Translations under genes and position numbers: made by a program
Assembly: GCA_028065135.1 (NCBI GenBank)
Contig: JAPTWR010000135.1
Coordinates: forward strand, 1 to 8,566
Reading direction: 5' to 3'
Origin: Acidithiobacillus sp.
GTDB lineage: Bacteria > Pseudomonadota > Gammaproteobacteria > Acidithiobacillales > Acidithiobacillaceae
DNA: 8,566 bases
Shown: one piece after another, positions 1 to 5,682 of the stretch
How the letters are laid out: each line of letters starts with the position of its first letter
Numbering within the stretch: position 1 is the first letter of the stretch
Notes under the pieces: generated by a model
Told to the model about the DNA's origin: nothing
The model's input: the letters and a program-made list of their open reading frames with translations, nothing else
The model's database searches: none

Positions 1-1
1 T

Positions 2-76
2 CTCGACGTGGTTTGGGATACCATAAAGACGGCGCTGCCGGAATTGGCGGCACAAATATCTGGTGTTGTTCGCTGA
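2..76 (+). CDS. C-terminal end of an unidentified gene (partial)
   Basis: Reading from base 2, 24 codons run without a stop and end at a TGA at 74-76. The predicted tail contains WDTIKTALPELAAQISGVV, an amphipathic helix-like sequence, and reads more like real protein than the other two frames. The frame starting at base 1 stays open to about 192 but is rich in Cys, Gly and low-complexity residues. The start lies outside the window and no family can be named. It lies about 170 bases before the next plus-strand gene and so may belong to a separate transcript. Its stop sits inside an inverted repeat (73-90). Confidence 0.35.
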   Translation, partial: LDVVWDTIKTALPELAAQISGVVR

Positions 77-90
77 TAATGAATTATCAG
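73..90. repeat. Perfect 8-bp inverted repeat with 2-bp spacer
   Basis: CTGATAAT (73-80) and ATTATCAG (83-90) are exact reverse complements separated by GA. The repeat overlaps the stop codon of the partial left-hand gene and is followed by CCCGGG (91-96). There is no T-run after it, so it is not a standard intrinsic terminator. It could be a regulator or recombinase site, or chance in an AT-rich spot. Confidence 0.5.
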
Positions 91-151
91 CCCGGGCGCA
101 TGTCCCCAAACGGCGCCAAGGCAGCGATAGCGGTCTTTGCCTTCCACGTCA

Positions 152-180
152 CATACAAATATTATTCTCAGTCGTATACT
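152..180 (+). promoter_or_regulatory. Possible sigma70-type promoter for the 632-aa gene
   Basis: TATACT at 175-180 matches five of six positions of the -10 consensus. The hexamer 17 bp upstream, CATACA (152-157), matches the -35 consensus at only its last three positions. The spacer is AT-rich. This is the best promoter-like pair between the partial left-hand gene and the start at 247. The weak -35 keeps confidence low. Confidence 0.3.
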
Positions 181-246
181 GCTGGGAAATAGGCGCTCTT
201 TGAGAAGAGTATTTTCATCTTATGTATGCAGCGTAGGGTATCCACC

Positions 247-2145
247 ATGGACTATGACGATCGTTATGCGCGCTGGTCTTATGAGCAACTTTTACTTCAG
301 CAGCCTCATGTAGCATATGAGGGTTTGTGGAGAATTGATTGGTATCACTTTATAGTCTGTCCTAACTTGGAAACGGCCAAAGCAGCTGATGGAAGCGATC
401 TCGCAACTTGGTTTAATAATAACTGCTGTGTGATTGGTGCCAGAATTGAGATGGTTATCTCATGTCCGCCAGGGGCAGAAAGGGTGCCAGAAAGAACGGC
501 AGAGGATCGTGCAGCATTGATCGGTGCACCGCGAAATCGACGCGATATTCTTGTCGACATGGGACTTATCCTACCGAAAACTTTTCCTCCTTTCACGATT
601 CGCTTTTCCGACGGCAATGTTGTGCTTGTCACGAAGGAGTGCCTGGATTTGTCTCAAAAAGAGGAGGCCCATAAAGCATTTTTATCAGTTGGCTACGGAA
701 CACTCCGCTTCGATACAGATCCTATCTGGGATAGTGAGAAAGATGACTTTCGAAATCTTGGAAGACAAGGGGATCTAGATCTTCTCCCTAGTCGTCGCCT
801 GCCAACACGTATTGGCTCCTCATTGCGGTTGTTGTTAGAAGAGGACGAGGATTTCTGGATCGACAACAGAGATCAGGTTCTAGCCGCTCCACATATGGAT
901 CCTAATAGTCTATTGCCTGAAACGTGGCAATCCTCTAAGCATACAAGCTGTTTTGTAGAAGCTACGGCATTGCCCCCACACAATATTCGGACATATTTGT
1001 CTATCTACGATACTGTCCATCTTGCCCTCCCGATAGCTGAACAGTTTCCGCAGGCTTGTGAAGCCATGGGAGTAACCCCAACGGAACTTCGCAAGTTGGT
1101 CGAAATTGGACGACTCAAGATCGTTCTGCCACAGCCATTGGATCGATACCGTCCAGATTGGCTCAGCAATCTGGCGGACAATGCTCCGCACGGGCTGTTG
1201 TTCTCACGCCGACTTGCCGCAGCAACCATCGTTGACGCTCGGCGGCGTATTCCGTTATTGCATCCACCACTGGGACCATCCGATCGCTACTTGCTAGTTC
1301 ATACACTTCTTGCCAATTCTGGAAAGCTAGTAACAGCTGATAAAGAAAAGCAGCTTGTTGCTTCACTTAAGTATCTATCCTCGGCATGGGCTCAGACTGA
1401 ATGGCTAGTCCAGTCACGCGGTGCAATGGGTATCACCACTTTAGGAGTTGGGGGCCTTTCTGCGACACTATTTGAAGGGGTGACAGGCCGAGATTTGCGA
1501 CTGGAGTTCTGGAGCGCTGGACTAAAAGTAAGTTGGGCTGCCGCATTGGGATCACATGCGTTCCCCTTTAAATCCGAAGGCCACAACTATGATGAAACCG
1601 CCTATTGTGACTTCGTAGCAAGTGTATATTCTCCGATAAAAAACCTTAACGTTAGCACCGTACCGCCACTTGCATTGACAGCGGTGGAAGATATTTTGGC
1701 CATTGATAATGACGTTCCCGTTCTAGATTTTGCGGAAGAGTTCTCTTCGGTAACGATCCGCCGTTTGCGCGATTTTGTTTTTAATATCAGCAAGGATAAT
1801 CTTGATAAAGAGTCACTGGATAGTGCTATCCGGTCATTTAACAGGGAAGTGCGTCACTATGAAAAAAGGGCAGATCGGTTAAAATATGTCGATATTGTTG
1901 GATTGTTGGCTGGAGGTCTGACGGCCGCAGGTGCTGTAGTAAATCCCGATATAGCACGAATGATCCCACTCGCAGGCCAGATTCTTGGAATTCTTTTGCG
2001 AATCGCCGTAGATGAAGCTCCACGCCGTTATGAAGATGCTGGCAGAATCGTCGATTTCCTGAATGCAGTTCTCGCATTCCAAAGCAATTCAGATGCTGTT
2101 CTTGTAGCACGCGCACGAAAAGACGTGGCGGCATTAAAAGCATAA
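247..2145 (+). CDS. Unrecognised 632-residue protein with C-terminal hydrophobic segment
   Basis: I do not recognise this family. The ORF can start at 226 or 247. I prefer 247 because AGGG (235-238) lies 8 bases ahead of it, while the ATG at 226 has no ribosome binding site. A compact conserved-looking block spans residues about 249-345, from IYDTVHLALPIAEQF through GRLKIVLPQPLDRY to LLFSRRLAAATIVDARRR. Near the C-terminus two hydrophobic, Gly/Ala-rich stretches (about 550-566 and 572-589) could form a hairpin in a membrane or a buried helical pair, followed by a charged tail. No Walker A, nuclease, protease or helix-turn-helix motif stands out by eye. No signal peptide is seen. It is AT-rich compared with the block at 3300-6180. 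A small membrane-protein gene follows 113 bases downstream on the same strand, so the two may form one functional unit. The coding call is strong because of length and protein-like composition; function is unknown. Confidence 0.8.
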   Translation: MDYDDRYARWSYEQLLLQQPHVAYEGLWRIDWYHFIVCPNLETAKAADGSDLATWFNNNCCVIGARIEMVISCPPGAERVPERTAEDRAALIGAPRNRRDILVDMGLILPKTFPPFTIRFSDGNVVLVTKECLDLSQKEEAHKAFLSVGYGTLRFDTDPIWDSEKDDFRNLGRQGDLDLLPSRRLPTRIGSSLRLLLEEDEDFWIDNRDQVLAAPHMDPNSLLPETWQSSKHTSCFVEATALPPHNIRTYLSIYDTVHLALPIAEQFPQACEAMGVTPTELRKLVEIGRLKIVLPQPLDRYRPDWLSNLADNAPHGLLFSRRLAAATIVDARRRIPLLHPPLGPSDRYLLVHTLLANSGKLVTADKEKQLVASLKYLSSAWAQTEWLVQSRGAMGITTLGVGGLSATLFEGVTGRDLRLEFWSAGLKVSWAAALGSHAFPFKSEGHNYDETAYCDFVASVYSPIKNLNVSTVPPLALTAVEDILAIDNDVPVLDFAEEFSSVTIRRLRDFVFNISKDNLDKESLDSAIRSFNREVRHYEKRADRLKYVDIVGLLAGGLTAAGAVVNPDIARMIPLAGQILGILLRIAVDEAPRRYEDAGRIVDFLNAVLAFQSNSDAVLVARARKDVAALKA

Positions 2146-2242
2146 TCTATGGGAAGGTATTATCTTAAATTGCAGGATGATGTAGGCATAATATTGCCAC
2201 TAATGGACCGGCTTTAATTCCAATCATGTCCGTCACAAAATT

Positions 2243-2248
2243 GAGGAG
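2243..2248 (+). promoter_or_regulatory. Ribosome binding site GAGGAG fixing the start at 2259
   Basis: GAGGAG lies 10 bases before the tandem ATG-ATG at 2259-2264. The frame is open back to an ATG at 2226, but that codon has no ribosome binding site and the strong site would then lie inside the gene. The start at 2259 is therefore preferred. Confidence 0.7.
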
Positions 2249-2258
2249 TAAATACTAT

Positions 2259-2699
2259 ATGATGCAGAAAGAAGTAGATGCACAGAAACATATTGAGACA
2301 TATAAATCATTGATTAGTATATCGGTAGAGCTTTACAAGGCTTTGCTGCTTCTCAATGGGGGAGGGCTAATCGCGTTGCTAACATATATCGGATCAAGCC
2401 ATAGCGCGAGAACAATGGGTGCAGCATTTAGTTCATCGATATATCTATTTATTTGTGGAATCGCACTGGTTCCAATATCCTTCACCCTTTCTTATGGGGT
2501 TCAATTAGGAATATATAACCGCTTTCTAAACCCGCAGCATAATGGCACGCGCGATAGAAGGATAGATACACAATATTTCGGCGCAATAATTTTAACAGTT
2601 TTATCGATAGCGTGCTTTGTAGCAGGCTCGATGATTGCTGCGCATAATTTGTTATTCTTTAAACATCCTCAATGTTTTGTGAATTCGATGCTAAAATAA
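2259..2699 (+). CDS. Small three-helix membrane protein, unknown function
   Basis: The product is 146 residues. A charged N-terminal helix (about 1-24, with KEVDAQKHIETYKSL) leads into three hydrophobic segments: about 28-45 (ALLLLNGGGLIALLTYIG), 57-82 and 106-130. A hydrophilic loop rich in Arg and Asp (about 88-105) separates the last two. No signal peptide or catalytic motif is visible. The pattern of charged helix, then NGGG in the first membrane helix, then two more helices resembles small uncharacterised membrane proteins seen in accessory regions; this is recollection of a general pattern, not a database match. It follows the 632-residue gene by 113 bases, on the same strand and with similarly AT-rich composition, so co-transcription is plausible. 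The start is chosen on GAGGAG at 2243-2248. Confidence 0.75.
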   Translation: MMQKEVDAQKHIETYKSLISISVELYKALLLLNGGGLIALLTYIGSSHSARTMGAAFSSSIYLFICGIALVPISFTLSYGVQLGIYNRFLNPQHNGTRDRRIDTQYFGAIILTVLSIACFVAGSMIAAHNLLFFKHPQCFVNSMLK

Positions 2700-2736
2700 T
2701 CTTTACCAACAGTAACGCTGCGATCCTATGCTTTTT

Positions 2737-2755
2737 GAAGCCACGCTTCTTCTTT
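2737..2755 (+). terminator. Weak possible terminator after the membrane protein gene
   Basis: GAAGC (2737-2741) pairs with GCTTC (2745-2749) around a 3-base loop, followed by a pyrimidine-rich TTCTTT. The stem is only five pairs and the T-tract is interrupted, so termination would be inefficient. It sits 38 bases after the stop of the small membrane protein gene, where a transcript end would be expected. Confidence 0.25.
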
Positions 2756-2774
2756 GAAGGTAAGCGGAGGTCTC

Positions 2775-2855
2775 ATGGTTTCTTTTGTGAATGACCGCTT
2801 TCAGTCTTTACCGCCCACACCCACTTCTTCCCTGCAATCTACTGCTTTCCTCTGA
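2775..2855 (+). CDS. 26-codon leader-like ORF overlapping the TetR fragment start
   Basis: An ATG at 2775 preceded by GGAGG (2766-2770, 4-base spacing) opens 26 codons ending in a TGA at 2853-2855. That TGA shares its A with the ATG of the TetR fragment (2855). The next ORF has no ribosome binding site of its own, so the overlap would permit translational coupling. The peptide (VNDRFQSLPPTPTSSLQS in its middle) resembles nothing I know. It may be a real coupled leader, or an accidental ORF made when the front of the TetR gene was replaced by unrelated DNA. The second is at least as likely. Confidence 0.25.
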   Translation: MVSFVNDRFQSLPPTPTSSLQSTAFL

Positions 2856-3196
2856 TGGTCGGCAAGCATCGTCGCGGCGAGCTCGCCCTCATCCTACACG
2901 AAACCTTTGCTCTCCAGGAGTGGTTCGGGAGTGTTGAATTTCGAGGATGCACTTTCATCAATGTGTTGGGAGAACTTGGTGGCACGATGGATCCGGTGGT
3001 TGTAAGAGTTCGGGAGCACAAGCGTGAGGTTCGGGCTCTGGTGGCAACGCTGACCCCATGCAGAGCCGACCGCGAGATTATTATCCAAACGGTCGCGATG
3101 GCGATGGATGGCGCCATTGTACAGGCTGCTTGGGGTGAACCAGTGGTCGCGCTGGTGTCACTGAGGTCACTCATTGACACCTTGACATCGAAGTAA
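2855..3196 (+). pseudogene. TetR/AcrR-family regulator, C-terminal domain only
   Basis: The 113-residue product matches the ligand-binding and dimerisation half of TetR-type repressors. Residues about 20-40 (LQEWFGSVEFRGCTFIN) carry the family pattern 'EWF..p.FRGC.FiN'. A basic helix with REHKREVRALVATL follows, then a last helix with MAMDGAIVQAAW, the usual 'lvDGAiv.a' motif. TetR regulators are normally about 190-210 residues with an N-terminal helix-turn-helix of some 50 residues. Here nothing of that half can be read in any plus-strand frame between 2700 and 2855, and this frame hits a stop at 2792. The protein could not bind DNA in the usual way. It is most likely a 5'-truncated remnant; expression through the overlapping leader ORF (2775-2855) cannot be excluded. 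It lies tail to tail with the broken VOC gene. Confidence 0.7.
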
Positions 3197-3212
3197 CTTA
3201 CTATTTATTTTA

Positions 3213-3699
3213 TTATATTAATTTTCCAATGCGAGCTGAGCCGGACAATTTCCGCCCATCAGCGAGCGACAGGAGTTTTGGATATGCCACATCGCGTCCA
3301 AAGGGATTCGGCCATGGTCCCCACTCGGATTTGGGGACATCCACCCCCAGTTCCACAATATGGTCATCGGGATCGACAAGGTAAAAAGACCGCATGACTG
3401 TATGGTCCACGGGCTCTAATATTCGCGCCCCGGCGGCCCGGCGGCCCGGCAGCAGGCATAAATCGCGGCCAGACTTTGTTCGTCCTCCACGTGTCGAGGC
3501 AAAAATGCGAGAAACCGGAGACCGGGAATAGCGCCCCAGTTTCCATCAAGGCCAAATCGTGGTGGTGCAAGCCCGCAGTGTAGAATTTCATGCCGGGCCG
3601 CTCGCCGACGGCGCGCAACCCCAGGATTCCGCGATAAAAGCGGTCAGAGACATCCAGACTGCGAACCGGCAGGGCTATATGATTGATGCCATGTAACAT
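3213..3699 (-). pseudogene. VOC-superfamily (glyoxalase/extradiol-dioxygenase-like) gene, two frameshifts
   Basis: The gene starts at 3699 with an AGGTGA ribosome binding site and begins MLHGINHIALPVRSLDVSDR, the classic start of a vicinal-oxygen-chelate (VOC) enzyme with a metal-ligand His at residue 7. SHFCLDTW follows at about 64-71. The frame then slips near 3486-3490: the continuation DEQSLAAIYACCRAAG is found in a second frame. It slips again near 3416-3424, and the C-terminal half (DHTVMRSFYLVDPDDHIVEL, then GVDVPKSEWG and NPFGRDV) is in the third frame, including the expected metal-ligand Glu of HIVELG. All parts of a roughly 160-residue single-domain VOC protein are present in order. 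The first slip can be explained by loss of one G from a TGGGAG-like run. It is last in the minus-strand operon, 31 bases after the membrane protein gene. Either it decayed recently or the read has two indel errors. Confidence 0.8.
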
Positions 3700-3730
3700 T
3701 ACTTCACCTCGTTTTCCTGAAAACTGTCCA

Positions 3731-4609
3731 CTAATAACCGCCGCCACTCACCAAATAGGTCTGTAGAGCCATCCATCCGGCTACGGCCATGGGCAGGGAG
3801 CTGATCAATCCTGGCGTGAGCACTGCCCATCGACTGGAACTGCCTCGGTGTTGAAGGATGCTGGCAACACCCGCTCCTGCGGCAAGCGACACGACTAGCC
3901 ATACCATGACGACCGTTGAAGCACCCGCGTAGAAGCGCAAATCCACCATTAGGGCGCCCAGGATCAGCACCCCCACATCGGCACTCGGCGAATCCCAACG
4001 CGAACCGCGGATCAGAAATGAGAAAACAAGGGCCACGGCCAGCACTACGGCCAGTGCTGATCCAAACTGAGCCAGCAGGATACTGCCCGACAAGGGCGCG
4101 ACGAGCGCTAGCCCGACAGCTCCGACAAACAGCGTGGCCCCTGTGGATTTTTGATCCCGCTTGTCAGGAATAAGAGCAAGCCACAGAACGGACCATATCC
4201 CCGCCACGGTGAGCCAAGCCAAGAAGGCGGCGAGCACGCTTTCTTGGCGCACGATTGGCCACAGCAGAATCCAAGCCGAGACGCTCGCGGTCATTCCCCT
4301 CGCCCCATAGTGCCACCATTGGTATCTATGGCGATCGGCCATAGCCACCACGGTTCCGCCCACGAAGACCAGCCAGGGCAACCAGGACAACACTGTGCGT
4401 GGCGGGAAGGAAAAATCGCGATAAGTCAGCGCATAGCCACCCCAAAACCCCCCTAATATTGCAGCCCCCCAGATGATGTTTCGCCAGCCGGGATATTTAC
4501 GGGTTTTGTAATACGCGGCGACCACCATGAGCAGGGTGACAGCAGCGGGAAACAGGGCACTATCCAAAATCAAGGACCGAACGAAACCGGATTGCCAGAC
4601 ATTCCACAT
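3731..4609 (-). CDS. Polytopic inner-membrane protein, 9-10 helices, unknown function
   Basis: This 292-residue protein is hydrophobic nearly throughout, with likely membrane helices at about 17-34, 43-62, 74-90, 107-119, 124-147, 157-170, 172-199, 212-226, 229-251 and 261-285. Charged or polar loops are short (for example around 91-104 and 148-156, DKRDQK). No transporter signature, haem-ligand pattern or ATPase motif is clear to me. The start is firm: GGAGGT lies 7 bases upstream. It sits between the YceI-type gene (60 bases upstream, with a strong hairpin in the gap) and the VOC gene (31 bases downstream), all on one strand, so it very probably belongs to the same operon. YceI proteins bind polyisoprenoid or other lipid-like molecules, so this partner might handle a lipophilic compound or respiratory quinone; that is inference only. 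Confidence 0.8.
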   Translation of the reverse strand: MWNVWQSGFVRSLILDSALFPAAVTLLMVVAAYYKTRKYPGWRNIIWGAAILGGFWGGYALTYRDFSFPPRTVLSWLPWLVFVGGTVVAMADRHRYQWWHYGARGMTASVSAWILLWPIVRQESVLAAFLAWLTVAGIWSVLWLALIPDKRDQKSTGATLFVGAVGLALVAPLSGSILLAQFGSALAVVLAVALVFSFLIRGSRWDSPSADVGVLILGALMVDLRFYAGASTVVMVWLVVSLAAGAGVASILQHRGSSSRWAVLTPGLISSLPMAVAGWMALQTYLVSGGGY

Positions 4610-4632
4610 AAGATTACCTCCAATGGGAACGA

Positions 4633-4657
4633 GGTGCCGACCTTACTGGTCGGCACC
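4633..4657. repeat. Perfect 10-bp stem, 5-base loop hairpin between yceI-type and membrane genes
   Basis: GGTGCCGACC (4633-4642) and GGTCGGCACC (4648-4657) are exact reverse complements around TTACT. In the minus-strand transcript the hairpin lies 12 bases past the YceI stop and before the GGAGGT of the membrane protein gene. No T-run follows in either direction, so it is not a typical rho-independent terminator. It may act as a processing or stability element that sets different mRNA levels for upstream and downstream genes, or as a partial attenuator. Confidence 0.65.
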
Positions 4658-4669
4658 CCAAAAGGCTGC

Positions 4670-5314
4670 TCAGCCAGCCGTGCGAACGCCCTCGAGATTC
4701 ACATGTAAGTGAACCGTGTTGGCGATCATGCCCGCATAGGCATCCATGCCGAAGTCGCTACGCTGGATGGTGGCGGTGGCCTCATATCCAGAGAGATAAC
4801 CACCCCAGGGCTTGGGCAACGCCGACACCGACCCGGCACCAATTTCCCGCACCTGGAAGGTCACCGGCCGAGTCACGCCATGAATGGTCAGTTTCCCGTA
4901 CAGTTGCCCGCCATCATTACCTGTAGGTTGATAGCGCGTACTGACGAATGTGATGTTCGGGAACTCCCGGACATTGAAAAAGTCCGGCCCACGCAAGTCA
5001 TGATCCCTGAGGGGGAAGTTAGTATTGATGCTGGCTACGGGAATGCGGATATCCGCTTTGTCCCCTGCGGGACTCGCGGGATTGAAGGTATAGCTGCCGG
5101 ACAGTTTGTCGAAACGGCCCACCACCACCGCCACCCCGGCATGGCCGATGGTGAACCACGCCAGAGAATGGTCCGGATCAATTCGATATGACCCGGCCGG
5201 GCTTGCGTCCAACCGATGATAGGCCGCGGCGTCAGCGAGTGATACCAGTGATGTGGACAATGCGACGGAAAGGATGGTGGCCCTCAGTGCGATGGAAACT
5301 TTGTTCGGTAACAT
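4670..5314 (-). CDS. YceI-family periplasmic lipid-binding protein
   Basis: The 214-residue product has a signal peptide: Lys/Arg near the start, a hydrophobic core at about 12-27 and a likely signal peptidase I site after ADA (27-29). The mature part opens with SYRIDPDHSLAWFTIGHAGV, then GRFDKLSGSYTF, the hallmark of the YceI beta-barrel fold. Later YceI features follow: a D-x-R-I-PV-ASINTN strand, RDHDLRGPDFFN, FPNITF and LTIHGVTRPVTF. YceI proteins form a lipocalin-like barrel that binds polyisoprenoid or amphiphilic molecules in the periplasm and are often induced by acid, alkaline or osmotic stress. An AGGAG site precedes the ATG at 5314. The gene lies 33 bases after the CDGSH gene and 60 before the membrane protein gene, on the same strand, which supports an operon. 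The family call is secure; the ligand is unknown. Confidence 0.93.
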   Translation of the reverse strand: MLPNKVSIALRATILSVALSTSLVSLADAAAYHRLDASPAGSYRIDPDHSLAWFTIGHAGVAVVVGRFDKLSGSYTFNPASPAGDKADIRIPVASINTNFPLRDHDLRGPDFFNVREFPNITFVSTRYQPTGNDGGQLYGKLTIHGVTRPVTFQVREIGAGSVSALPKPWGGYLSGYEATATIQRSDFGMDAYAGMIANTVHLHVNLEGVRTAG

Positions 5315-5347
5315 GGCAATGCTCCTCTATCAATTCGGGAGAAACGG

Positions 5348-5575
5348 TCACTCAGCCGCTAGGCTTTTATGGGTGCCGTCGCAGAAGGGGCGGTTGGCGG
5401 AGTGACGGCAGGCACAAATGGCTACCGTTTGCGGCTCGGCGATATCCACGGCGAAGGGTTCCACGCCGCTACCCTGGTGCGTCCCATCGCAGAAAGGCAA
5501 GTTTGCGGAGCGCCCGCAAGCGCAGAAATAGTAGCTGCCTGGTTCCAGGCTCATCACGTAAGGTGTCGGGTTCAT
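5348..5575 (-). CDS. Dual CDGSH-type iron-sulfur protein
   Basis: The 75-residue protein carries two complete CDGSH motifs of the form C-x-C-x2-S-x3-P-x-C-D-G-x-H: residues 18-33 (CACGRSANLPFCDGTH) and 54-69 (CACRHSANRPFCDGTH). Each set of three Cys and one His is expected to hold one [2Fe-2S] cluster of the mitoNEET type, so the protein should be a small redox or cluster-transfer protein in the cytoplasm. There is no signal peptide or membrane helix. The frame is open from 5599. I place the start at 5575 because GGAGGT lies 4 bases before that ATG, while the ATG at 5578 directly abuts the site and the earlier ones have none. It is the first gene after marR, and an operator-like region precedes it at 5608-5644. 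The family is secure; its electron partner is unknown. Confidence 0.92.
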   Translation of the reverse strand: MNPTPYVMSLEPGSYYFCACGRSANLPFCDGTHQGSGVEPFAVDIAEPQTVAICACRHSANRPFCDGTHKSLAAE

Positions 5576-5607
5576 CATGACCTCCATAAAATTAAGCATC
5601 TCATCTG

Positions 5608-5644
5608 GTACGCATCAATATAGTTACAATGCGTACTATATAGA
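5608..5644 (-). promoter_or_regulatory. Probable MarR operator region ahead of the CDGSH operon
   Basis: GTACGCAT (5608-5615) and ATGCGTAC (5629-5636) form a perfect 8+8 bp inverted repeat with half-site centres 21 bp apart, two helical turns. A second inverted pair, TATAGT (5619-5624) and ACTATA (5635-5640), is nested in it. It overlaps CTATATAGA (5636-5644), the same 9-mer found in the marR promoter (6211-6219). A further CTATAT lies at 5671-5676. The only -35/-10 pair found here (TTGCAT at 5664-5669 with TATCTA 17 bp on, minus strand) is weak. Binding by the neighbouring MarR protein is inferred. Confidence 0.5.
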
Positions 5645-5682
5645 TAGCACAAGAAATGTTCCTATGCAAACTATATGTTGGT

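Noticed and set aside
2839..3180. Minus-strand 113-codon ORF opposite the TetR fragment
   Set aside because: It is rich in Ser, Thr and Arg with no domain pattern. The plus-strand frame clearly encodes the TetR C-terminal domain, so this is its shadow.
3432..3447. Tandem GGCGGCCC repeat inside the broken VOC gene as the cause of the frameshift
   Set aside because: In the middle frame this stretch translates to CRAAGPPGRE, which fits the family in length. The slips lie on either side of it, so the repeat need not be a new duplication.
4709..5191. Plus-strand 160-codon ORF opposite the YceI-type gene
   Set aside because: Its length comes from the GC-rich codon bias of the minus-strand YceI gene. 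The His/Arg-rich product has no domain pattern.
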